Source: an uncultured Prevotella sp. (GTDB lineage: Bacteria > Bacteroidota > Bacteroidia > Bacteroidales > Bacteroidaceae). From it: DNA of 33,161 bases. This document shows, piece by piece, positions 15,766-23,711 of the stretch (within the stretch, counting starts at the first letter, position 1; each line of letters starts with the position of its first letter). The notes below the pieces were generated by a model. The model ran no database searches, had not been told where the DNA came from, and was given only the letters and a program-made list of their open reading frames with translations. The DNA lies in the NCBI GenBank assembly GCA_946540435.1, contig CAMNII010000025.1, forward strand, positions 1-33,161, given 5' to 3'. Both the position numbers and the translations under genes were made by a program.

Positions 15766-16785
15766 CTACTCTGCCGGAGCAAAGAAGACACGTGTGGTAG
15801 CCGTCACTGCGGCATTCTCGGCATTGGTACGCACGAGGGTGTATTCCACATTCTCCTTGGTGAGGTCGATATCGCTACCTGAAGGCATCGCTACGCCGTC
15901 GGCATAGAATACAGCATCAGCGTCGGCCGTATAGGTGAGCTTGAGGGGACCGGCTGTTTCTTGCAAGGCTGGATAGGTGTAGGTCAGCATGTCCTGATAG
16001 TAGGCATTGCGGACGAGGGTGAGAGCCTGGTCGCCGACCTTGACTTTGGTGAGTTCAGGATATACCATGCCATAGAGGGTATAGTCGCGTGAGGCGCCGG
16101 AAGGAGCGACGACATGGAGCTGGTAGGTCTTCGAGAGGTCGTACTTGCTCTTGTTGTAGTCGTGGGCCGTCTCTGAGCCATTGACGAAGATCTGTGCATT
16201 GTCGGTACCCATGTCGAACTTGATGCGCTGTCCGGTGGTCTTGAACTTCACCTCGCGGCCGTTGTTCAGCTGCATGGTGGGTGTGCAGATGACCCAGTCG
16301 TGGTCGTTGACAGCCTCAGCGATATACACGTTGGGGTTGACGGTGGCTGAGATGCCTTCGATGGTACACGTGTTATCCTCGACGGTGACCTGGAACTCCT
16401 TGATGTCAATCTTCTGGTTTTCGCCAAGGTAGGTGTCGTAGGTCGAAGCGATGACGGTGACGGTATAGGTGCCCGGCGTACGGTAGGCATAGGTGAAGAC
16501 ACCCTTGTTCACCACGAAGCCGGTGTTGCTCTCTGCCCGTTTGACATATTCGTGCATGTCGTCGCCGGTGAAGACAACCACCTGGTCAGCGACACCCGTG
16601 AAGGTAATCTCCATGGTCTCGTTCACCTCCAGTGCCGTCTTGTTGATCTGATAGGCAGCCTCTGGCGTGCGGGCTTCCTCATTGTCGCTCGAGCAGGCCA
16701 CCAGCCCTACTGCCATCAGGCAGAGGGTGAGTGCGGCCATTGCCGGTTTCATGACTCTTTGAATGATATTCATATTTGCTTTCAT
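15766..16785 (-). CDS. Lipoprotein after SusD, candidate surface glycan-binding protein
   Basis: 339-aa lipoprotein. The signal ends LMAVGLVAC with the lipid-bearing Cys at residue 31, followed by SSDNEEA; the acidic residues after Cys fit the Bacteroidetes surface-export signal. Residues about 45-135 look like an Ig/PKD-type beta domain (ALEVNETMEITFTGVADQVVVF, then TPGTYTVTVIASTYD). Two or three further Ig-like segments follow, each with repeated strand patterns. There is no enzyme motif. It directly follows SusD (57-bp gap), the usual place of SusE/F-type or SGBP proteins that bind glycan at the cell surface. These proteins are poorly conserved, so the role rests on position and lipidation rather than similarity. 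A terminator-like hairpin follows the gene. Confidence 0.75.
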   Translation of the reverse strand: MKANMNIIQRVMKPAMAALTLCLMAVGLVACSSDNEEARTPEAAYQINKTALEVNETMEITFTGVADQVVVFTGDDMHEYVKRAESNTGFVVNKGVFTYAYRTPGTYTVTVIASTYDTYLGENQKIDIKEFQVTVEDNTCTIEGISATVNPNVYIAEAVNDHDWVICTPTMQLNNGREVKFKTTGQRIKFDMGTDNAQIFVNGSETAHDYNKSKYDLSKTYQLHVVAPSGASRDYTLYGMVYPELTKVKVGDQALTLVRNAYYQDMLTYTYPALQETAGPLKLTYTADADAVFYADGVAMPSGSDIDLTKENVEYTLVRTNAENAAVTATTRVFFAPAE

Positions 16786-16842
16786 ATCTTTATCAGTCTA
16801 TAAGTTTTATATTTGCAGACTCCAGTCACTAAACTTTAAACT

Positions 16843-18531
16843 TTAGTAACCCGGGTTCTGCTCGACAATACCGTTGGAGAGGTCGATGGTGTTCTGCGGG
16901 ATGGGGAACACCTCGTTGACACCCTTGCGGAAGAAGCGTCCACGGTTGTTAGGACGGGTGGCACCGAAGGTGTGGAGCACCTCGGCGGCACGTCCCTGAC
17001 GAACGAGGTCGAAGAAGCGGTCCCACTCGAAGGCGAGCTCCATGCGGCGCTCCTGCCAGATCTGGTCGCGGATCTTACCGTAGCTGCCTGGCGTGTAGAG
17101 CTGCACGCTGCCGTTGATGGTGTTCACCTGAGCCTTGCACTTGTTGAGCTGCTCGAGAGCACCCTCGCGGTCGCCGCACTCGTTGAGAGCCTCGGCATAC
17201 ATCAGCACCACGTCGACCCAGCGGATGACACGACGGTTGCACTGGTTGTCGCCATCGTACTTAGGATAGTCTTTCTGCGGGATATACCATTTCAGAGTGA
17301 CATAGTGACCCTCGATGTTCTGCCAGATGAGTCCGTCGGGGGTGTTCTGCTGGTGGTGGATGATGAACTCTTTCTCACCGCGGATGTCACCGCTGAAGAT
17401 CTTGGCCAGCAGGTCGGAGGTGGCCCACATCTGGTTGCTGTTGAACAGGTAGATGCCGGAACCCTCATTGGTGTCGCCACCGGTACCGTCGGCACTCTCT
17501 TTGAAGATGATTTCAAAGACGGAGCCGCGGCACAGCTCGCCATCCTTATACCACTGATAGATATAGGCATAGCGGTCGCCGTTGTGGAGCAGGTTGCCAT
17601 AGCTGTCGCGATACTCCAGGGAGTAGACGCTGCTCAGTGCGTCGAGCGGCGTGTCGAAATTCTCGTAGGGGTCGCCCTCAGCGGCCTCCTCGAGGGGTTT
17701 GAACCACAGCTTCTTGCGCAGGGCCTCCCACTCGGTGCTGCCACCGGTGAACTGTACCATCTGGCCGTAGGTCATCGTCTTGCCGCCTACCATGTAGTCG
17801 CCGATTTCCTTCATCTGCTGCCATTTCTCCGACTCCACGCCGGGCTTGGCCTGATACATCAGCACCTTCATCAGCAGGGCCACAGCGGCACCCTTGGTGA
17901 TCTTACCCTTGTTGTTGCCGTCGTAGGTGACGGGGAGCATCAGGGCAGCCTCGCGGAGGTCTTTCTCGATATAGGCGTAGCACTCCTCACGGGTGTTGCG
18001 CGGGATGACGAGGTTCTCCACGGTCTCTGTCTCAGGACGGATGGGCACGCCGCCGAAGGTCTTCACCAAATTGAAGTAGAAGAACGCACGGAGGAACTTG
18101 GCCTGTCCGTAAATCTCGCGTACAGCGCGGTAGGTGTTGTAGTTGGTTGTTGAGATCTTCACACGGTTCATGTTGGCGATGACCTGGTTGGCACGATGCA
18201 CGCCGCGGAAGTTCAACTGCCAGCGGGAGAGAATCCAAGTGTTCGACGTGTCGAACTGGAACTGCACGAGCTGTCCCATCTGCGAGGACAGTCCCTCGTC
18301 GCCGCCGATGACATTGTCGGCCGTAGCCTCGCCGAAGCGCCACTCCTGGTCGTTGTAGGCGTCGCTCTGCAGAATGTCGTAGGTGGCATTCAGGGCCTCC
18401 TGGATTTCGCGTTGCGTCTGGAAGAACGTCTCGTCGGTGGCATAGCCTTCTATTTCCTTGTCAAGAAAGTCGCTGCAGCTGGTCAGCGCCAGGGCTGCAA
18501 GCAAGGAAAAACCTAAAAATATCTTCTTCAT
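16843..18531 (-). CDS. susD: SusD/RagB family surface glycan-binding lipoprotein
   Basis: 562 aa from the ATG at 18531. AGGAGG (18540-18545 on the minus strand) lies 8 nt before this codon but only 2 nt before the upstream in-frame ATG at 18537, which decides the start. The signal peptide ends ALALTSC with Cys19 followed by SDFLDKE, a typical SusD opening. Family features include YATDETFFQTQREIQEALNATYD, the helix-rich repeat region with AKFLRAFFYFNLVKTFGGVPI, and a C-terminal half with WVDVVLMYAEALNECGD and WQERRMELAFEWDRFFDLVRQGRA. It caps the SusC barrel at the outer membrane and captures oligosaccharides for import. The gene begins 20 bp after susC and is followed by the lipoprotein. SusD sequence does not reveal ligand identity. 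Confidence 0.97.
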   Translation of the reverse strand: MKKIFLGFSLLAALALTSCSDFLDKEIEGYATDETFFQTQREIQEALNATYDILQSDAYNDQEWRFGEATADNVIGGDEGLSSQMGQLVQFQFDTSNTWILSRWQLNFRGVHRANQVIANMNRVKISTTNYNTYRAVREIYGQAKFLRAFFYFNLVKTFGGVPIRPETETVENLVIPRNTREECYAYIEKDLREAALMLPVTYDGNNKGKITKGAAVALLMKVLMYQAKPGVESEKWQQMKEIGDYMVGGKTMTYGQMVQFTGGSTEWEALRKKLWFKPLEEAAEGDPYENFDTPLDALSSVYSLEYRDSYGNLLHNGDRYAYIYQWYKDGELCRGSVFEIIFKESADGTGGDTNEGSGIYLFNSNQMWATSDLLAKIFSGDIRGEKEFIIHHQQNTPDGLIWQNIEGHYVTLKWYIPQKDYPKYDGDNQCNRRVIRWVDVVLMYAEALNECGDREGALEQLNKCKAQVNTINGSVQLYTPGSYGKIRDQIWQERRMELAFEWDRFFDLVRQGRAAEVLHTFGATRPNNRGRFFRKGVNEVFPIPQNTIDLSNGIVEQNPGY

Positions 18532-18539
18532 ATTCATAT

Positions 18540-18545
18540 CCTCCT
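18540..18545 (-). promoter_or_regulatory. Strong Shine-Dalgarno of susD
   Basis: AGGAGG lies 8 nt before the ATG of susD. Such a perfect site is unusual here, since most genes in the window have weak or no Shine-Dalgarno sequence. It places the start at MKKIFLG rather than the upstream in-frame ATGs. Confidence 0.75.
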
Positions 18546-18551
18546 TCATTA

Positions 18552-21500
18552 TTAGATTCCAAGTTTAACACCGAACGTAAATGCGCGGGCCTGCGGGTAG
18601 TTACCATGGTCTACACCGAGGTTGATGTTATTGCCTTCTGTTCCCACAACCTTACCGACTTCAGGGTCGAAGCCGTTGTAGCCGGTGAAGGTGAGCAGGT
18701 TGTAACCTGTCAGCGACAGGGCGAGGTTCGACACCTTCAGCTTGTCCAGCACGGCCTTCGGGAAGTTATAGGTCAGACGCATCTCCTTCAGACGGACGTA
18801 TGAACCGTCGTGTACGAAGAAGTTGCTGGCGCGGAAGTTCTTGTTGTTGCTGTTGTTGCGCAGGTCGGGAACCGTGGCATCGAGGTTCTTCGGGAAGAAG
18901 TCGCGGTCCATACCTTCAATCTGTCCTGACCAGTGCTGCTCGCGCAGGTCGGCATAGACGTTGCCATTGTTGGCATTGTAGAGGAAGTAGTCCATGACAT
19001 TGAACAGCTTGTTGCCGGTCTGTCCCTGGAAGAAGATGCTCAGGTCGATGTTCTTGTAGCCGACAGCCATAGGTACACCGAAGACGAACTTCGGTATCGG
19101 CGAGCCGAGGAAGGTACGGTCTTCAGCGGTGATGCTGCCGTCGCCGTTGAGGTCCTTGAAGCGGAAGTCGCCGGGACGTGTCGACTGTTCCCAGTCGTTC
19201 TTACCGAACTCATACTGTGCGCTGGCACGCACCTCGTCGTAGTTCTGGAAGATGCCGTCGGTGACGTAACCGTAGAACGAGCCGATGGGCTGTCCGACGA
19301 CGGTCTTGGTGATGGGGTCGGAGATGTCAAGACCAACGGCGTTGCCCCAGATAGGCTCGTTGCCGGAACCGAGGCTGAGCACCTTGTTCTTGATCCACGA
19401 GAGGTTGAAGCCTACCTCGTAGCGCCAGTCCTTGCCGATGCGGTCCTGCCACTTGGCCTCGTATTCCCAACCGTAGTTCTTGACAGAGCCGGCATTGGTC
19501 ATCGGGGCGGTGTTCAGACCAGCCTCGGAGACGGTCGGTACGCGGATGAGCATGTCGGAGGTCTTGCGGTTGAAGTATTCGACGGTGAGCGACAGGCGGT
19601 TGTTGAAGAATGTCAGGTCGACACCGGCATTGTAGCTCTCACTCTTCTCCCAGAGGATGTCGGGGTTACCGAGCACGGTGGCGGTGGTACCGGGATAGAG
19701 CGACTCCTTCAGTCCGATGGGGTAGTTATAGCCTGTGGAGAGGTAGGTGTAGCGGGCGAGCTCGTCGATACGGCTGTTACCCAGCTGACCCCAACCCAGA
19801 CGGAACTTACCATAGGAGAGGAAGTCGTTCTCGGTGAGGAACTTCATGAACTTCTCGTTGGTGAAACGCCAACCGAGCGACACCGAGGGGAAGAAGCCCC
19901 ACTTGTTGCCCTTGGCGAACTTCGACGAGCCGTCGGCACGGAAGTTGGCCTGAAGCAGATAGGTCTCGCGGAAGTTGTAGTTCAGTCGGCCGATGAGACC
20001 GACAGCGGTCCATACGGTGGGACGTCCGTAGACCTTGTCACCGGTATAGGCCATATTGAAGTAACGGAAGATGGATTCGTTGGTCGGCGTACCCTTGCGA
20101 CTTCCGTCGATATAGTCGTACTTATAGTTCTCAGCGGTCTGACCGGCCAGGACGGTGATGTGATGGTCCTTGTTCTCCCACATGAAGGTGAGCAGGTTGT
20201 TGATTTCCCACTTGTCGGTGCTCGTGCGGGTCTGGCTGACGGTGGTCAGCGTGCCGATGCCGAAGTCTTCGTCGAGACCCCATGCCATACTGAAGTTGTT
20301 GGACTGGGCGGTGGCGTTATAGTAGGAGACCTTGAACTGGTAGGTCAGGTATTTGCAGATCTTAGCATCGAGGCTGAGGTTCATGTCGAGGCGCTGGCTC
20401 TTGCGGAACGACTGGTAGCGGTCGATGGTGGCAATGGGGTTGTCGGCATACCAGTAGCCCTTGCTGTCGTACAGGTATTCCATCGGAGTGTAGTTGAGGG
20501 CCTTCTTCAGGATACTTCCGTCACCTTCGGGCACGCCGTTGCGGCCGTCGCTGGTGAAAGCCATGTTGCCGGTCATCTTCAGCCACTTGGCCAGATTGGT
20601 GGTAACGTTCAGACGGGCGTTGAAGCGCTGATAGTCGGAGGTCTTCACGATACCATTCTCCTTATAGTAGCTGGTGCTGGCCAGATACTGCGTGCGGTCG
20701 CTGCCGCCGGAGACGCTCAGGCCGTGCTGGGTCTTCAGGCCGGTACGGGTGATGGCATCCCAGTAGTTGCCTGCTGAGTTGTGGCGAATGGTGTCGAGTT
20801 CGAACACCTTGCGCTCATCGCGATAGTAGTTGCCGTTGGCATCCTTCGACATGTAGAGCTGTCCGTCGATGGAGTAGCGGTTGATGGTGCGATGGGTATA
20901 GTCGGACATGAGGGCATAGTCTTCGGGGCCCATCACGTCGATGGTCTTCCAAGGATTGGAGATACCTACGTAGCCGTCGTAGGTCACCTTCACCTTACCC
21001 TCCTTACCACTCTTGGTGGTGATGGCGACGACACCGTTAGCGGCACGCGAGCCGTAGACGGCGCTGGAGGCGGCATCCTTGAATATTTCTACGTTTTCAA
21101 TATCGTTGGGGTTCAGATAGTCGATGTCGTCGACGATAAAGCCGTCGACCACATACAGCGGGTCGGAGTCGTTGATGGTACCCACACCGCGCAGTTGGAT
21201 AGTGGTCTTTCCACCCGGTGCACCAGTGTTCTGGATGATGTTCACACCGGCAGCACGACCTTGCAGGGCCTGCAGGGTGGAGGATACGGGAATGTTGTTG
21301 ATGTCTTTACCAGAGATTGAAGAGATAGAGCCGGTTACGTCACTTTTCTTCTGTACACCGTAACCGATGACAATGAGCTCGTCAAGCTGTGCCACGTCGG
21401 GCATCATGTTGACATTGATGGTGTTGCGCCCTTTGACAGCCTCTTCCACGTTCTTATAGCCCATGTAGCTGAAGACCAGGGTGGCATTGGGCGACACGCT

Positions 21501-21698
21501 GATGGCGTATTCACCGTCGATATTAGTCACTGCGCCCGTGTTCTGACCTTTTTCCTTGATGGTCAGTCCGATCATGGGCTCTTGTGTCTGTCCGTCGACA
21601 ACGACACCCTTCACCGTTACCTTCTGGGCGTAGCTGACAGCAGCCACACAGATGAACAACAGGAGCGTTGCGAGTCTTTTGATTTCGTGTTTACGCAT
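18552..21698 (-). CDS. susC: SusC/RagA family TonB-dependent outer-membrane transporter
   Basis: 1048 aa from ATG at 21698 (MRKHEIKRLATLLLFICVAAVSYAQ, a signal peptide). An open frame continues 24 codons upstream but runs through a repeat and hairpin, so that extension is rejected. Residues about 27-100 are a carboxypeptidase-regulatory-like domain (KGVVVDGQTQEPMIGLTI, TNIDGEYAI). The TonB box region DELIVIGYG is at 106-114, followed by the plug (VTGSISSISGKDI, LQGRAAGVNI, DPLYVVDGFIVDDIDYLN, DAASSAVYGSRAANGVV). The rest forms the 22-strand barrel and ends in an aromatic-rich strand (ARAFTFGVKLGI). It imports oligosaccharides across the outer membrane with SusD, whose gene follows within 20 bp. 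The length and complete motif set suggest an intact transporter. Confidence 0.97.
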   Translation of the reverse strand: MRKHEIKRLATLLLFICVAAVSYAQKVTVKGVVVDGQTQEPMIGLTIKEKGQNTGAVTNIDGEYAISVSPNATLVFSYMGYKNVEEAVKGRNTINVNMMPDVAQLDELIVIGYGVQKKSDVTGSISSISGKDINNIPVSSTLQALQGRAAGVNIIQNTGAPGGKTTIQLRGVGTINDSDPLYVVDGFIVDDIDYLNPNDIENVEIFKDAASSAVYGSRAANGVVAITTKSGKEGKVKVTYDGYVGISNPWKTIDVMGPEDYALMSDYTHRTINRYSIDGQLYMSKDANGNYYRDERKVFELDTIRHNSAGNYWDAITRTGLKTQHGLSVSGGSDRTQYLASTSYYKENGIVKTSDYQRFNARLNVTTNLAKWLKMTGNMAFTSDGRNGVPEGDGSILKKALNYTPMEYLYDSKGYWYADNPIATIDRYQSFRKSQRLDMNLSLDAKICKYLTYQFKVSYYNATAQSNNFSMAWGLDEDFGIGTLTTVSQTRTSTDKWEINNLLTFMWENKDHHITVLAGQTAENYKYDYIDGSRKGTPTNESIFRYFNMAYTGDKVYGRPTVWTAVGLIGRLNYNFRETYLLQANFRADGSSKFAKGNKWGFFPSVSLGWRFTNEKFMKFLTENDFLSYGKFRLGWGQLGNSRIDELARYTYLSTGYNYPIGLKESLYPGTTATVLGNPDILWEKSESYNAGVDLTFFNNRLSLTVEYFNRKTSDMLIRVPTVSEAGLNTAPMTNAGSVKNYGWEYEAKWQDRIGKDWRYEVGFNLSWIKNKVLSLGSGNEPIWGNAVGLDISDPITKTVVGQPIGSFYGYVTDGIFQNYDEVRASAQYEFGKNDWEQSTRPGDFRFKDLNGDGSITAEDRTFLGSPIPKFVFGVPMAVGYKNIDLSIFFQGQTGNKLFNVMDYFLYNANNGNVYADLREQHWSGQIEGMDRDFFPKNLDATVPDLRNNSNNKNFRASNFFVHDGSYVRLKEMRLTYNFPKAVLDKLKVSNLALSLTGYNLLTFTGYNGFDPEVGKVVGTEGNNINLGVDHGNYPQARAFTFGVKLGI

Positions 21699-21710
21699 AA
21701 TGTATAAGGT

Positions 21711-21774
21711 GTTTAGTGTTGAGTGTTTAGTGTTGAGTGCCGGGAGGTACCCTCCGCTAACACTCAACACTAAA
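21711..21774. repeat. Direct and inverted repeats (hairpin) in the susC leader
   Basis: GTTTAGTGTTGAGT is repeated in tandem at 21711-21724 and 21725-21738. The second copy (TTTAGTGTTGAGTG, 21726-21739) pairs with CACTCAACACTAAA at 21761-21774. Inside this 14-bp stem GGAGG (21743-21747) pairs with CCTCC (21751-21755). The structure lies between the ELWxxDGT gene and susC on the minus strand, 12 nt before the susC start. There is no U-tract after it, so a processing site or leader structure is more likely than a terminator. Confidence 0.75.
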
Positions 21775-21789
21775 AACCAGAATTAGAAA

Positions 21790-23634
21790 TTATTTCACGA
21801 TAGCCTTCTTGCCGTTGACAACGTAGACGCCCTTCTGCAGGCCTTCTGCGCTGTTGGCAACCTTCATACCGTTGAGGTTGTAGACACCTTCCTCGGCCTT
21901 GGTCTCATGCTGCAGCTCAGCGATACCGGTATCCTTCGGGCCGAAGTCGGGCTCGATCATACCCTTGTCGCTCTCGCCGTCCCAACCTGGCTTAGCATAG
22001 GTGTAGACATAGACGCGGTTGGTCTTGCCAGAAGCAAAGGCTACGCCGTTGCCCATGTTACGGATGGTGTGAACCATATCACCGTCGGGATCGATGGTGT
22101 TCTTAGTAACATAGACGGGCTCAGCGTCAGAAGCATCAAGACGATACAGACCGGTTCCGAAGCCGCCGGCTACCCAGTTCTCCTCGTTCCACCAGTAGAG
22201 CGAACCACCGGCTACGACGGGCTCCTTCTGCCAGTTGGAGTGGGTAGAGGGCTGCCAGTTGCCATACTGCGGGAATACCTTCTCGCCGTCGAAGGCCCAG
22301 AGCTCACCACCGTAGTGGTCTTCACGGGCTGCATCGAAGCCGTGAGCGGCGCAGTAGATCAGCAGACCGTCGAACACGACGTTCGGGTCGGTGTAGGAGT
22401 TGTGGTCGACAGAGGGCTCTTCGTCCCAGATGTCATAGAATACATAGTCGTCTTTCTCGCAGTTTGAACCGCCGAGCTCATAACCGCCCTTAGGATCGTA
22501 GCCACGCCAGTAGACACGTCCCTTGTAGGTCTGTACACCGACGCCGAAGGTTCCGGCATGCAGTCCGAGGCCGTTGTCGCCACGTCCGGGCTTGGTGTCG
22601 GCAATCATATAGGTGTGCTCGGAACCGCGTCCGTCAACACCATACTCCGTGCAGGCCACGTTGATCTCGTCGGCAACCATACCGTCGGTGTACCAAGGCT
22701 CGCCGCCGTAGTCAGGAGTCCAAGCCTGGAACATACAACCCTTGTTGTCGAAGTTGAAGAGGTTGTCAAGACCGCAGTTGCGGGTGTAACCCTCTTCATA
22801 TCCGGGCTGGCCTTCTCCCCAGCGCTCCCAGTTGATGTCCATCACCATATAGGTGCCTTCAGCGGTACCGTCGGTGACCCAGAGCTCTTCACCAGTCGAC
22901 TTGTTGATCTTGTCGGCCTTGAAGAACACGCGGCGTCCTACGCGAACATAGTTCGAGTGCAGGTCGGTGTTGTCCTGTCCCGGGAACTTCATGTCGGGCT
23001 GGTGGGCAATGTAGAATTCCTCATCATCGGCATAGGTATCGGGGACGACACGCTTGGTGCCTTCGGTGGTACCGTCGGTGATGTAGAGCCACTGCTGCTC
23101 AGCGTCGACATCGAACTCCTGGCTCTCATCGTCGATAGCGGCGAAGATAGCGCGGGTCTCGTCCATCTGGTGGAAAGCAATGGGGCGTGAGCCCTTTACA
23201 TCATACAAATTGAGGTCGGCGAGCATGAAGGTACCTTCTTCCGTACCGTCGCTGACCCAAGGCTCAGCACCGTCCTCGGTGACAGCCGAGAAGAGAACCT
23301 TGTCGTTCAGGCGACCGAGGTTCGAGGGGTTGGAGCTGCCGCTGCCGGGCAGGATGTCCTTCACCATGTGTGTACCTTCCTTGGTACCGTCGGTGACCCA
23401 GAGTTCCTCACCGTGTACGCCGTCGTCAGCAGCGAAGAAGGCCTTGTAGCCTTTCTCGGGCGAGCCAGCCACGATGATGTTCTTGTCCTTGATGTCCTTA
23501 CGTGAGTTGTTCACGTTGGCCTTTACACCTTCGGGAAGCACGTCGACGAGGACGCCGCCTTCCAGCTCGGTCTGTGCGTTTGCACCTACTGCCATTGTTG
23601 CCAAGACAGCCATGAGTAAAAATCTTTTCTTCAT
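21790..23634 (-). CDS. Secreted ELWxxDGT-repeat protein with Prevotella-type C-terminal tail
   Basis: 614 aa with a signal peptide (MKKRFLLMAVLATMAVGANAQ). It contains ELWxxDGT-type repeats: ELWVTDGTKEGTHMVKDI, EPWVSDGTEEGTFMLADL, WLYITDGTTEGTKRV and ELWVTDGTAEGTYMVMDI, plus the degenerate EPWYTDG and ELWAFDG. These repeats probably build a beta-propeller. No catalytic motif is visible. The tail GVYNLNGMKV ... KGVYVVNGKKAIVK matches the sorting-like tail of other secreted proteins in this window. It sits between the GH2 gene (77 bp upstream) and susC, so it is likely co-expressed with the uptake system. It may bind glycan or act as a surface scaffold; the function of this repeat family is not established as far as I know. 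Confidence 0.82.
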   Translation of the reverse strand: MKKRFLLMAVLATMAVGANAQTELEGGVLVDVLPEGVKANVNNSRKDIKDKNIIVAGSPEKGYKAFFAADDGVHGEELWVTDGTKEGTHMVKDILPGSGSSNPSNLGRLNDKVLFSAVTEDGAEPWVSDGTEEGTFMLADLNLYDVKGSRPIAFHQMDETRAIFAAIDDESQEFDVDAEQQWLYITDGTTEGTKRVVPDTYADDEEFYIAHQPDMKFPGQDNTDLHSNYVRVGRRVFFKADKINKSTGEELWVTDGTAEGTYMVMDINWERWGEGQPGYEEGYTRNCGLDNLFNFDNKGCMFQAWTPDYGGEPWYTDGMVADEINVACTEYGVDGRGSEHTYMIADTKPGRGDNGLGLHAGTFGVGVQTYKGRVYWRGYDPKGGYELGGSNCEKDDYVFYDIWDEEPSVDHNSYTDPNVVFDGLLIYCAAHGFDAAREDHYGGELWAFDGEKVFPQYGNWQPSTHSNWQKEPVVAGGSLYWWNEENWVAGGFGTGLYRLDASDAEPVYVTKNTIDPDGDMVHTIRNMGNGVAFASGKTNRVYVYTYAKPGWDGESDKGMIEPDFGPKDTGIAELQHETKAEEGVYNLNGMKVANSAEGLQKGVYVVNGKKAIVK

Positions 23635-23711
23635 ACTTTTACTTGATTGTTGTTAATAATAATAGGTTACTTATCTCTTCTTTTTAATTAGTGTACCTTT
23701 ACTAATCAATT

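Noticed and set aside
21699..21770. N-terminal extension of susC by 24 codons
   Set aside because: The extension is translated from the repeat and hairpin, and the signal peptide begins at MRKHEIKR.
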